Source: a virus. From it: a DNA stretch of 64,000 nucleotides. A program made the position numbers and the translations under genes. The stretch spans positions 1-64,000 of the IMG/VR virus record IMGVR_UViG_3300020183_000008. One strand, given 5' to 3'. The notes beneath the pieces are model-generated. The model was not told the origin of the DNA. It made no database searches and saw only the letters and a program-made list of their open reading frames with translations. Shown here piece after piece: positions 41,390 through 49,635 of the stretch (its first letter is position 1; each line of letters opens with the position of its first letter).

Positions 41390-42811
41390 TTAACGATTTT
41401 TATCCTTGAGATATCGTTCAGCGGTGTCAAAAGACACAGGCTCCGAAAGAGGGTCGGAAGACTTCTGTTTCTTAGGCTTTACATTATTTTCTGTCGGTGC
41501 ATCTTTCTTCTTTCGAAGCAATTTATAGTTGTCATGATTTCTCAAATCTATGTTTGATTCGTGTTTAACTTGTACATCATCCGAACCTTCGTAATGGAAA
41601 CCTGATTTAGTCACTTTTTCTTTTGGTGGAGGTCTAATTTCAGGTGAAGAGTCGTTAATCGATGATCCGTTTAATACAATAGACTCAATCGTAGGCACTT
41701 CAATTTTGTCAAAAAGCGCATCTTCTGATATGTGAAAAGTTTCATGATGAATCTTTACCGGATTTATTTCAAAAGACAAACCGTTCACTAAACGAGATGC
41801 TTCAAGAATAAGATGTTTTAAGTAAATACCATCGACAGGTTTTTCAATTCGAAGCAAAAGATGGGAGATTGCCAAAAAATCTTTCCCAGAATGAGCCACT
41901 CTCTCCATATCTTCTGAAAATATAAAAGACTCTGAGTTTCTAGCTTTAATTCGGATAGCTTCTAAATCCAACAAAGTATTTAAAACTTTGTCGAATAACG
42001 ATGTGCTATCCATTTTTGAAACCAAACCATCCAAAATGCTAATCACCTTTGCAGGTTCATTTAAAGAGTCGATCAAAGTCAAAATATCTTTAACTTCAGA
42101 TAGATGGAAATAAATTTCGACATCTTCTTTATTGATATTTCTATTGAAGCTAAGGAATTCCATCACGTTCAAAGCATCGCGAATATGAGGAGCGGTAATC
42201 TGCGCTATCAAATGTAACGCATCCTCATCAGCGGTTAGATTTTCTGTCTCAGCTATCTTCTTTAAATGGTTTTTCAACTGATCAGCTCTGACGGGTGTAC
42301 TGTGGATTCTCCAACACCGACTTCGCACCGTTTCAAGCATTTTTTCAGGCTCGTTGGTGCAAAAAATAAAAACGTGGTGAGCTACACCCTCTTCAAGAAT
42401 TTTCAATAAAGCGTTGTAGCCTTGTTTTGTGATATTATGAGCTTCATCAATGTTAGTTACTTTGTAACGTGAGCCTACAGCTTGATAACTCACCTGCTCG
42501 CGAAGAGTTCGTATAGAATCAACATCGCCATTACTAGCTGCATCAATTTCTTGATAGTTGATGTTCTGGTCTTTTTCAAAATCAACGCAAGATGAGCATA
42601 CCCCACAAGGCTCTTGATCTTGTGTCCTATTTTTACAAAGCATCGCTTTAGCAAAAACACGGCTCGCTGAGGTCTTCCCTGAACCAAAAGAACCAGTGAA
42701 AATCAAAGGTACAACGGCACCCCTTTTTAGAATTTCTTTCAAAATGACTATGTTTGATTCTTGCCCAATCAAGTCTTTGAATGTACGGGGGCGGTATTTC
42801 TTCGAAAACAT
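41390..42811 (-). CDS. dnaX: DNA polymerase III gamma/tau-like clamp loader subunit
   Basis: The protein has 473 residues. Walker A G-S-F-G-S-G-K-T lies at about 40-47. The zinc module uses C69, C72 and C75, with C59 the likely fourth ligand. I-D-E-A-H-N at 121-126 is Walker B and S-R-C at 164-166 is the arginine-finger motif, so the AAA+ core is that of bacterial DnaX. The tail is short and Lys/Pro-rich, with no obvious tau-type polymerase-binding domain. It loads the sliding clamp onto primed DNA. The clamp gene directly upstream shares one base with it. I saw no slippery A-AAA-AAG-type site for frameshifting. Confidence 0.88.
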   Translation of the reverse strand: MFSKKYRPRTFKDLIGQESNIVILKEILKRGAVVPLIFTGSFGSGKTSASRVFAKAMLCKNRTQDQEPCGVCSSCVDFEKDQNINYQEIDAASNGDVDSIRTLREQVSYQAVGSRYKVTNIDEAHNITKQGYNALLKILEEGVAHHVFIFCTNEPEKMLETVRSRCWRIHSTPVRADQLKNHLKKIAETENLTADEDALHLIAQITAPHIRDALNVMEFLSFNRNINKEDVEIYFHLSEVKDILTLIDSLNEPAKVISILDGLVSKMDSTSLFDKVLNTLLDLEAIRIKARNSESFIFSEDMERVAHSGKDFLAISHLLLRIEKPVDGIYLKHLILEASRLVNGLSFEINPVKIHHETFHISEDALFDKIEVPTIESIVLNGSSINDSSPEIRPPPKEKVTKSGFHYEGSDDVQVKHESNIDLRNHDNYKLLRKKKDAPTENNVKPKKQKSSDPLSEPVSFDTAERYLKDKNR

Positions 42812-43887
42812 TATGCTCCAAACACTGTCGTCACAAAGTGTAGGTTATCTTTCTTGTAAACGAAAATCTTACCCTCAGTTTTAAATTCCACAGAGTCTTC
42901 GGTGTCAAGAGAACCGAGGAGTTCAAGAATGAATTTAAAATTCAAAGAGATGTTAAAATTTTCAGGTGATTCACTTTTAACACTGACTCTGCTCCGACCC
43001 GTTTGTTCATTGTAGGCTGTGATTTCCGTTGAATCCGTAAAAATCGAAAACTTCGCCACCGAGTTTTGTTTGTCCGTTGATTTGATCATCTTCAGGGCTC
43101 TCAAAAGCTCAGCCCTCGGAAAATTGACTGATCTTGTCGCAGAGGCAGAAAACGCTGAATCAGGATTCATAAACGGGATATCTGAAAGAGGGGTTCTTAC
43201 CTCATAATTTTCGAAGCAAGCGATCAAGGTGTTTTTCTCAATCGAAAAACCTAGCATCTTCTCAGAAGCCATCATTTTTGCCAAAAAGCAAGGCACAACA
43301 ATTTTTTTACTGATTTTATCTACGCTTTCAAATCCCAACTCAATTTTTGAAGCTCGGTTAGGCTGGATGGCTTTAAAAGTAATCAACTTTTTTTCAGGAT
43401 CGGATGATGAAAGATCAACCGACAAGCCTAACATTTTCGGTTTACTAGGGTCATCACTCATCGTGTGCAAAATCTTCGGTATTTCTTTTGATGAATTAAA
43501 AAGAAACTTGATTTGAGGTGTGGTGGGAGAAATTACATCGATGTCGATGTCCGATGTTTTGATTTCTAACTGAACCTTATTCGATGATACCTTTAGAAGG
43601 TTATCTTCCAAACACATAGAAACTTCACCATTCAGATAATCAAGCGCCCCTAACAATTTTTCAGCCACTATTGTTACAGAACCTTCTTTATCCACTTGGA
43701 AATCGGAGTCTTCTTGTTTGGTATATGTCCAACGGTAATCTGTTTCTCCGTTCGTCGTGACTAAAGAAATAGAATTTTTAGTCGCAGCCAATTTAATGAC
43801 TTTACCGTACTCAGATTTCTCGATGAGACCTTTAGAAACTTTTGCGAGTCCATCTTTGATGATTTCAAACAATACAGTGAAATTCAT
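42811..43887 (-). CDS. dnaN: DNA polymerase sliding clamp (beta-clamp-like)
   Basis: The protein has 358 residues, close to the usual 370 of bacterial beta clamps. It shows the three-domain alternation of strands and helices, an opening helix rich in hydrophobics, and a C-terminus (D-N-L-H-F-V-T-T-V-F-G) like the closing strand of DnaN. The pairing with a DnaX-like clamp loader gene supports the assignment. The clamp tethers polymerase to DNA as a ring. It overlaps the RdgC-like gene upstream by four bases. Confidence 0.8.
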   Translation of the reverse strand: MNFTVLFEIIKDGLAKVSKGLIEKSEYGKVIKLAATKNSISLVTTNGETDYRWTYTKQEDSDFQVDKEGSVTIVAEKLLGALDYLNGEVSMCLEDNLLKVSSNKVQLEIKTSDIDIDVISPTTPQIKFLFNSSKEIPKILHTMSDDPSKPKMLGLSVDLSSSDPEKKLITFKAIQPNRASKIELGFESVDKISKKIVVPCFLAKMMASEKMLGFSIEKNTLIACFENYEVRTPLSDIPFMNPDSAFSASATRSVNFPRAELLRALKMIKSTDKQNSVAKFSIFTDSTEITAYNEQTGRSRVSVKSESPENFNISLNFKFILELLGSLDTEDSVEFKTEGKIFVYKKDNLHFVTTVFGA

Positions 43888-44915
43888 ACTTCGACCTCCG
43901 ATTTAATCTTTTCCTTGGCATCTTCATGAGCTTGTTCCCAAAAGTCACTTTCTTTTTTAGTGCCTCGGATTTCGCTGAATTCATCCACCAATTTTTTAAC
44001 TTTGGTGACTATTTCTTGTAAAGAATTGTACCGTTCAAACAACGCTGATTCTACATCCTCGTGTACGATCTCAGGTTTAAATTTGACTTGCTTCAGAGAC
44101 CAATTTCCACGTGAGAGGGAAACATCCGTTTTTTTTTCATTATCCCTAATCGAAAAATAAAGAGCATCTACCACACGGTCTTTATAACTTGAGAACCATG
44201 CTTCGGTTGGAAGCTCTTGGTCACTTTTAATCGTGATCGTAGAAACACCATCATAAAATTTTGCACTTTGAGCGACCCAGCCGCGCTCAGGCTCGGAAAC
44301 AGACTTGTTCAAAATCCAAGTCAATAACGCGTTTTGATAATTCTCCTTAGTACCTTTTGTCGCAGTTTCGATAGCCTCAGGTGACCAAACAGATAGCTCC
44401 GGCTCAGAAATTGACCTCACGCACTCACAAAAGTGATAAATAAACCCATCAACCTCATGAGCGTTAGTGGCTCCAAGAAACACAAGACCTTCTTGGAAAT
44501 TGAATAGAACCTCGGATACTTTTTCGATGGGTTGAGATTCAGCGTACATGCGCGAAAGAACTTCTTCTTTCGCGTACCTTTTTTCATCTTTCGTAAGTCT
44601 CTTCTTCTTTTTTCCGCTCTCTTGATTCGAAACCATTTGACGTAATTCAGATTTATACAACTTCCTGAAGAGACCTTTAGAAATCTTCTTTTTGTCATGC
44701 CTCAAACCAAAACCTAAAACACCGTTGCTATACGCAACCGAGAAATCGAAGGGATCGTTTATTTTACAGAAGCCAAAAGCCTCCATATCACCTGATCCTT
44801 TGATGTCCTTGATTCTGCCTTTGGATAAGGCGTTTTCAATCTCGACGGGCTTACATTTTTTTAAACCTTCTACTGAAATTACAGTAAAATTTGCTGCTTT
44901 TTTAATCAAACCCAT
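43884..44915 (-). CDS. RdgC-like recombination-associated protein
   Basis: The protein has 343 residues. The N-terminal half has the RdgC layout: an opening beta strand, then an F-S-V-A-Y-S-N-G-V-L-G-F-G-L segment. Next comes the K-K-I-S-K-G-L-F-R-K helix, a Lys-rich linker and a second strand pair ending before V-D-G-F-I-Y-H-F. RdgC in gamma-proteobacteria is a DNA-binding ring that limits RecA. Relatives in phages are known; here it sits between TOPRIM and clamp genes, so a replication or recombination role fits. The C-terminal half diverges. The assignment rests on pattern, not on a search. Confidence 0.6.
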   Translation of the reverse strand: MGLIKKAANFTVISVEGLKKCKPVEIENALSKGRIKDIKGSGDMEAFGFCKINDPFDFSVAYSNGVLGFGLRHDKKKISKGLFRKLYKSELRQMVSNQESGKKKKRLTKDEKRYAKEEVLSRMYAESQPIEKVSEVLFNFQEGLVFLGATNAHEVDGFIYHFCECVRSISEPELSVWSPEAIETATKGTKENYQNALLTWILNKSVSEPERGWVAQSAKFYDGVSTITIKSDQELPTEAWFSSYKDRVVDALYFSIRDNEKKTDVSLSRGNWSLKQVKFKPEIVHEDVESALFERYNSLQEIVTKVKKLVDEFSEIRGTKKESDFWEQAHEDAKEKIKSEVEV

Positions 44916-45595
44916 CAGAAAATCCCCTTAAAACCAGAGTCATAGCGTTGTGATAAAGTCCGGATAAATCGTTCTCGCCCAACCTTTTTCAATAAGTCGT
45001 TGGCATCTTTTACCCCATCAGAAAAAACGATAGCTTCCATCGAACCTATGTTCATTCCCTTGGATCGCAATTCGGCGGACATTTTATCTTGCATTATCAT
45101 CCCCCACTTGTCTTTGTCTAGGCAGAACCATACAGTTTTTGCATACCTTTTAAGAAACCGTATGTGACCGGATGAAAGTTTGTTGCCCATCAAACTCAAG
45201 ACATTAGGCTTGAAAAGAGAAAAAGAAACAGCATCGAAGGTACCCTCAACGAGAAAGACCTCTTCTGTTTCCCAGATTGATTCGAGCGAGCACCTATTCA
45301 ACCCAAAAAATTGATATCTAGCGTCAGGCATAAACCACTTGTGGTGCCTTTTTTGTTGAAGACTGCGCAATTCAAAACCAACGGGTTGTAGCAAGTCATC
45401 AAATATCGGAAGCAAGATAGCTGTTTCAATCGACCTAGGGATCCCAAAGTCGTTACAATCCTTAAAATTCTTTTTATAGAGCCCGATTTGAAACGGGTCG
45501 CTGTCCGCTACTGTCAATCCTCGCGATGATATGTAATCGCGAAACAGAGCATCATTTTTATTAGAGTGCTTTTCTAAAAATTTATTGAGAGTCAC
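44915..45595 (-). CDS. TOPRIM-domain protein (DnaG-like primase fragment)
   Basis: The protein has 226 residues. The TOPRIM glutamate is E117 in F-L-V-E-G-T-F-D-A; the acidic pair D160-x-D162 is in F-C-L-D-K-D-K-W-G. The preceding L-L-P-I-F-D, P-V-G-F-E-L-R-S-L and F-F-G-L-N resemble the DnaG catalytic core. There is no zinc-binding N-terminus and no helicase. It may be the catalytic part of a primase working with another protein, or a small TOPRIM nuclease. It starts seven bases after the upstream gene's stop. Confidence 0.7.
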   Translation of the reverse strand: MTLNKFLEKHSNKNDALFRDYISSRGLTVADSDPFQIGLYKKNFKDCNDFGIPRSIETAILLPIFDDLLQPVGFELRSLQQKRHHKWFMPDARYQFFGLNRCSLESIWETEEVFLVEGTFDAVSFSLFKPNVLSLMGNKLSSGHIRFLKRYAKTVWFCLDKDKWGMIMQDKMSAELRSKGMNIGSMEAIVFSDGVKDANDLLKKVGRERFIRTLSQRYDSGFKGIF

Positions 45596-45602
45596 AGAAC
45601 CA

Positions 45603-45905
45603 TTATTGACTCATGTAGGGCATCATGGCAACCCCCAACCGCACTAATTCTGTATTTAGTCGATGAGTGATTTCACGGATGACAACATTTTCATCAACGG
45701 CATCTCCGCACAGGATTTTTGCGGAGATACTATCCACAACGTCCGAAACTATTTCAGGAAACACATCTTTTTTGAAGCGATCGGCAACATCCGTGCCTTT
45801 TTTTGGATTCTTCGGATAAGATCTTATGATATGATTCTCTAATCTGAGAAAACCAGACAGCTTGAGAAGACAAGTTTCAACTCTTTTTTCATTCCAACCC
45901 GACAT
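45603..45905 (-). CDS. Hypothetical protein heading the replication operon
   Basis: About 100 residues. An ATG at 45911 is also open, but the -10 hexamer TATTAT would put the transcript start at the ATG at 45905. It is helical and mixed-charge, with K-M-S-G-W-N-E-K-R-V-E at the start and a Pro/Lys stretch around 35-40. Possibly a small DNA-binding protein or primase accessory; no family is recognised. It is divergent from the plus operon. Confidence 0.55.
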   Translation of the reverse strand: MSGWNEKRVETCLLKLSGFLRLENHIIRSYPKNPKKGTDVADRFKKDVFPEIVSDVVDSISAKILCGDAVDENVVIREITHRLNTELVRLGVAMMPYMSQ

Positions 45906-45910
45906 CTTCA

Positions 45911-45917
45911 TATAATA
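45911..45917. promoter_or_regulatory. Overlapping divergent -10 elements
   Basis: The seven bases TATAATA read as TATAAT on plus (45911-45916) and TATTAT on minus (45917-45912). The plus GTG is at 45923 and a minus ATG at 45905, so each start codon is six bases from its -10. Both messages would be leaderless and share one melting site. No -35 box is evident. Confidence 0.5.
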
Positions 45918-45922
45918 GCAAC

Positions 45923-46216
45923 GTGTTGGTTTATACTTGTAAAAATAAAGATTGTAAAAAGTACCTGATTAACGGTGATGCACTTTGCAAAGTGATTTCC
46001 GAAAAAGGAGAGGCGTCTCTTGACTTAGAGACAGGTCTCTACACATCCAACGAAAATGAACCTATTTCAGGTCAGGTGCGATGTTTTCACTGTAACAAGC
46101 ACGCCTTGAAAAAAGAAATGTTGTCGCTCGACTGTGAAAAAAGCGAATTGCTGAGGGATCTAGATAACATAGAATCAGAAATTGATAATTTGATGAAGAT
46201 CATGGGGGGTGCATGA
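45923..46216 (+). CDS. Small protein with paired Cys motifs
   Basis: The protein has 97 residues and a GTG start directly after the shared -10. Two cysteine pairs (C6 and C11; C-F-H-C at about 54-57) suggest a zinc ribbon. The C-terminal 35 residues are a predicted coiled coil (L-L-R-D-L-D-N-I-E-S-E-I). It is the first gene of the DnaJ/radical SAM operon and overlaps DnaJ by four bases. Possibly an adapter or regulator; no family is recognised. Confidence 0.6.
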   Translation: MLVYTCKNKDCKKYLINGDALCKVISEKGEASLDLETGLYTSNENEPISGQVRCFHCNKHALKKEMLSLDCEKSELLRDLDNIESEIDNLMKIMGGA

Positions 46217-47073
46217 ACCCCTTCGAAATTCTAGGTTTATCCGATGATGTGACACTGGAGCAAATAAAAAAACGCTACAGACAACTGAGTCTGGAACATC
46301 ACCCCGACAGAGGGGGTGACATCGAAAAATTCAGATCAATCACGGATGCTTACTCTTTAATCAACAGTGAGCAAAACTTAAAAAATTACCGTTCTCGAAA
46401 AAATTCTATTTTTTCTTGGGACTCCGATCTTGAATCCTTTTTCGGTGACATGTTCAACGCAAAAAAACCACCTGCTCGCCGCACGATTTACACAGATGTT
46501 TACATTTCTTTCGAAGAATCTTTCACAGGATGCACCAAACATGTTTTTTATCAGGAAGTTAAAACTTGTCGAGCTTGCGGGGGTGTAGGGGCATCATCTT
46601 TTGATCCTCAAGGAAACGTAGTAAAAACATGCAACGATTGTTTAGGAGCCGGGTTTACTAACCAAACTCATCAAGCAGAGTTAAATATACCGCGCAGTGT
46701 CGCGGATGGTCATCAACTTGTAGCCGCTGATGATGTTGTAGCCACAATCCACATCGTTCCTCACGGGGACATGACCCGAAAAGGATTGGATGTGCTATCG
46801 ATGCTAAAGGTTTCTTTAAGAGATGTATTTAATGGAAGCAGGCTGCACCTTCAAACTTTGCATGGTGAAGTCGCATTTGACTTGCCACGGTGTCTCCAAC
46901 CTGACAAGATAATCAGATTAAAGAAAAAGGGATTTTTTGATGTGCGTCGGAACACCTACGGTGACCATTTGTTGACTATAAAACTTGTTATCCCTGAGTT
47001 TTCTGATGAAAATTGTGAAAAGATTGTGAGGTGCTTGGATGAAATCCAAACGAGAGAATCAAAAACTAGCTGA
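46213..47073 (+). CDS. dnaJ: DnaJ-like co-chaperone
   Basis: The protein has 286 residues. The J-domain at 1-60 has the essential H-P-D at 30-32, and a short linker leads to the client-binding part. Only two C-x2-C-x-G-x-G repeats (C119/C122 and C140/C143) are present instead of four, enough for one zinc site. The two C-terminal beta domains seem shortened. DnaJ recruits DnaK and stimulates its ATPase through H-P-D. It overlaps its neighbours and sits upstream of the radical SAM genes. Chaperoning of a large or modified phage protein is a reasonable inference. Confidence 0.85.
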   Translation: MNPFEILGLSDDVTLEQIKKRYRQLSLEHHPDRGGDIEKFRSITDAYSLINSEQNLKNYRSRKNSIFSWDSDLESFFGDMFNAKKPPARRTIYTDVYISFEESFTGCTKHVFYQEVKTCRACGGVGASSFDPQGNVVKTCNDCLGAGFTNQTHQAELNIPRSVADGHQLVAADDVVATIHIVPHGDMTRKGLDVLSMLKVSLRDVFNGSRLHLQTLHGEVAFDLPRCLQPDKIIRLKKKGFFDVRRNTYGDHLLTIKLVIPEFSDENCEKIVRCLDEIQTRESKTS

Positions 47074-47596
47074 AGAGCCTCTTTTCGTACAGTTCCTCAA
47101 TTCTAAAATCGACTACAACGCAGTGGATTCTTTTTTACTGCGGCTTGAATCAATATTCCCAGAACACGAAGACAAGAAGATTGTCAAGGAGCATCGTGAA
47201 TCTTTGAAGGATCATCATTTGGAAGGTTACAAACTTGTCCAAACAAAATTCAAGGATCACATCGATTACATTCTCTCGTACAAAAACTTCGATTCAGGAT
47301 TCTCATCATGGGCTAACTTTTATCTGTCTAGCTTGCGAGAAAACAAAAGCGAGGATAAAAAAGGTAACTTAGAACGCAGGGTAAGAATTGGAGACAAGAA
47401 CGGTGATTGGTTTTCAGGCATCTTGCTCTACAACTTTAGTCTTTTTTGCCGTTACTATGGAACAGATTTGATTCGCAGATGTGACTCGAAAGTGTATTTC
47501 GTTACTCGTTCGAAATGGGATAAATATTGTTCAGATGAATGCAAAAAAGCGAAGTCATGTAAATACTCAACATCTTCTGTTAAGGTAGAAACATGA
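47039..47596 (+). CDS. Hypothetical protein with a C-terminal zinc-finger-like motif
   Basis: The protein has 185 residues. The last 50 carry F-C-R-Y-Y-G, then R-R-C and Y-C-S-D-E-C-K-K-A, a spacing like CGNR-type zinc fingers. The N-terminal 130 residues are helical and charged. GAGG before the ATG supports the start, which lies 35 bases inside dnaJ. It overlaps the first radical SAM gene by four bases, so co-translation is likely. A DNA- or protein-binding adapter is possible. Confidence 0.6.
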   Translation: MKSKRENQKLAEEPLFVQFLNSKIDYNAVDSFLLRLESIFPEHEDKKIVKEHRESLKDHHLEGYKLVQTKFKDHIDYILSYKNFDSGFSSWANFYLSSLRENKSEDKKGNLERRVRIGDKNGDWFSGILLYNFSLFCRYYGTDLIRRCDSKVYFVTRSKWDKYCSDECKKAKSCKYSTSSVKVET

Positions 47597-48696
47597 AAGA
47601 ACTGATGATCTATCTAAAAACAACAGAAACCTGCCAATTAAATTGTAACCACTGTTTTACTAGCGGCTCAAAGGGTCGAAAGATATTCTTCGATCCAGAC
47701 AAGGTGATATCTTTTTTACAAAGATTAAACAAAACTTTCCCGTGCATTGAAAACGGAGGTACGATATCTTTTCACGGAGGTGAGCCTCTAATCGCACCTT
47801 TGGAAGATATCAAAAAAGTTTATCGAACTTGTAAAGATTTATGGAACGATCCAAAAAAACCACAATCCAAAGTCGCTTGGACTTTTCAGTCTAACCTTGT
47901 TTTTCCTTTGACGGATGAAAAGATAGAACTTATCGATGAAGTTACAGAGAAAAGACAATTTGGAACATCATGGGATTCAAAGATCCGTTTCCCAACGCTG
48001 AAAGCAGAACAGTTATGGGAAAAAAATGTTCGCACCCTTGTGGACAGAGGTTACCCTGTCACGGTGATGGTTTCTTTATCAAAACATGCGCTTGAAAAAG
48101 AACCAAAAGAAATCATACAAAAAATGATAGACCTAGGTATCAAATTTATAGCTTTTGAAAGAATAACAAACAACGGCAATGCAAAAATAAATGATGGATT
48201 GACCCCATCGAACAGAGATTTAGATGCCTACATGTTAAAAATGTGGGAACAAACACTCAAGTACAACTACCAAGAAAAAATCCACAACATTCTTTTAGAT
48301 GGTGTGGTCACATCTTTTTTAAACTCCGCTCACACAGGAGAAAGATGTCGAAACTGTGAGCAAAAAATATTTACCTTGAACGCTGATGGAACAATATCAG
48401 GATGTCCAAATTCAGCGGTAGAAAAGCCCTACGCTCAAATCGACTGGAAGATTTACGACATAATCTTTAGCAAAGGTCGGATGAAAGAAATCGCATGTGA
48501 AGCTGTGAGAAACCCGTTGTGCGCAACGTGCGAAGTAAGGGACATCTGTAACGGGGATTGTCATCAGCTCGCGTGGGAAGGTGATATTTGTGCAGCACCT
48601 AAAAGTCTGATGAAAAAAATAAAAACAAATTTACATTCAAACGATTATTATCATCAGTACGATGATTTGCAGAGATTTAAGGAGGCATCTTTATGA
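47593..48696 (+). CDS. Radical SAM/SPASM enzyme 1
   Basis: The protein has 367 residues. The radical SAM cluster motif C14-x3-C18-x2-C21 is at the N-terminus and G-G-E-P at 62-65 binds the SAM amino group. The C-terminal part has C252, C255, C271, C310, C313, C319, C323 and C333, enough for two auxiliary [4Fe-4S] clusters of the SPASM type. Radical SAM/SPASM enzymes generally modify peptides or protein side chains. It overlaps its neighbours by four bases and shares an operon with a Cys/His-tailed protein and three further radical SAM enzymes. Confidence 0.88.
   Translation: MKELMIYLKTTETCQLNCNHCFTSGSKGRKIFFDPDKVISFLQRLNKTFPCIENGGTISFHGGEPLIAPLEDIKKVYRTCKDLWNDPKKPQSKVAWTFQSNLVFPLTDEKIELIDEVTEKRQFGTSWDSKIRFPTLKAEQLWEKNVRTLVDRGYPVTVMVSLSKHALEKEPKEIIQKMIDLGIKFIAFERITNNGNAKINDGLTPSNRDLDAYMLKMWEQTLKYNYQEKIHNILLDGVVTSFLNSAHTGERCRNCEQKIFTLNADGTISGCPNSAVEKPYAQIDWKIYDIIFSKGRMKEIACEAVRNPLCATCEVRDICNGDCHQLAWEGDICAAPKSLMKKIKTNLHSNDYYHQYDDLQRFKEASL
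48678..48685 (+). promoter_or_regulatory. Strong ribosome binding site (TAAGGAGG)
   Basis: A near-perfect complement of the 16S rRNA 3' end seven bases before the ATG at 48693. It is stronger than other sites in this operon and suggests that this gene is made in larger amounts than the enzymes around it. Confidence 0.6.
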
Positions 48697-49469
48697 GCGA
48701 AGTAATTACAAAAAGAGTGAAAGCTCCTCTGAGTGTTGATGAAATGAAGGATGCTTTTCTTAATAAAGCCGACAGAGACGCAGGTAAAATCAAATATATC
48801 GTTGATTACGTAAACAGCACTATCAAAGGTGATATTCTCCTTCAATATCTATCAAACCTCGAAATTCAAGCGGATTTTGATTTTACAGGAACATCTAAGC
48901 AAGAGAGATTCGACTTTCTTTTGACTTACTTCAAGATGAAAACAATCATCAAGAATAAAGATCTTAATTATGCTGCGAGTGCAGTCGTACTTCGAAGTAA
49001 AGATTTTTCAGGTGAATTCCTGAAGCAAGACTTTCTGACCAATGAAGAGGTCGATGAATTTTATACTTTGCACAAAAATTTAGTGGATAAATGGTCTTTG
49101 ATTGTTGATTCAAGTCTATTGCTATTGATTAGAGTTTCATCACCTCAAACAAGTTTGGATGCATACGAAGATATTTTGGATCCAAATTACTGCGGTGTTA
49201 ATTTTGTCAATCTTTACAATATTTCAGGTTTCTTCAATATTTTTACATCACGCCCTGCAATAAGTGAATTGAAATGGTTCACACACCAGTTCGAAAATTT
49301 TGCTTTTAATAATCAACTCCTATTCAAAATAATCAGCGATTCTGATGAGAGTTTCTTATCATCTTTTAATATGATGCGAGCGACTTTAAATGAGACTTTC
49401 TCAAAAGAATTTTTAGACCAACTAGATCAAGAATTTGATAAATTAGGAAAAGAAAATGCTATTACCTAA
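48693..49469 (+). CDS. Hypothetical protein in the radical SAM operon
   Basis: A 258-residue, mostly helical protein without a recognised family. There are short Phe- and Asn-rich stretches, only one cysteine (in N-Y-C-G-V-N, about 167), and no signal peptide. Its ribosome binding site is the best in the operon. It stands between the first radical SAM gene and the zinc ribbon plus Cys/His-tail pair. It could be a substrate scaffold, leader-binding partner or virion protein (inference). Confidence 0.6.
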   Translation: MSEVITKRVKAPLSVDEMKDAFLNKADRDAGKIKYIVDYVNSTIKGDILLQYLSNLEIQADFDFTGTSKQERFDFLLTYFKMKTIIKNKDLNYAASAVVLRSKDFSGEFLKQDFLTNEEVDEFYTLHKNLVDKWSLIVDSSLLLLIRVSSPQTSLDAYEDILDPNYCGVNFVNLYNISGFFNIFTSRPAISELKWFTHQFENFAFNNQLLFKIISDSDESFLSSFNMMRATLNETFSKEFLDQLDQEFDKLGKENAIT

Positions 49470-49635
49470 AAAACAATATGACGATCGCCTTAAAATATGC
49501 GCATCTTGCCCAAATTACATAAAAGTGCTTGGCATTGGTAGGTGTAAAATTTGCGGTTGCATTATGGCTGTTAAGGCTAAAATATCAGCTACAAAATGCC
49601 CTATCGAAAAATGGGACAAAAAGGGAGAGATGTAA
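49456..49635 (+). CDS. Small zinc-ribbon protein (DUF6171-like)
   Basis: The protein has 59 residues. The motif C15-A-S-C18, then C30-K-I-C33-G-C35 and K-C-P-I-E-K-W at the end, is a pattern I recall from small proteins found in many tailed phages. Four Cys can bind one zinc. The ATG follows AGGAAAAG, overlaps the previous gene by 14 bases, and the stop shares one base with the next start. The function of the family is not known to me. Confidence 0.65.
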   Translation: MLLPKKQYDDRLKICASCPNYIKVLGIGRCKICGCIMAVKAKISATKCPIEKWDKKGEM

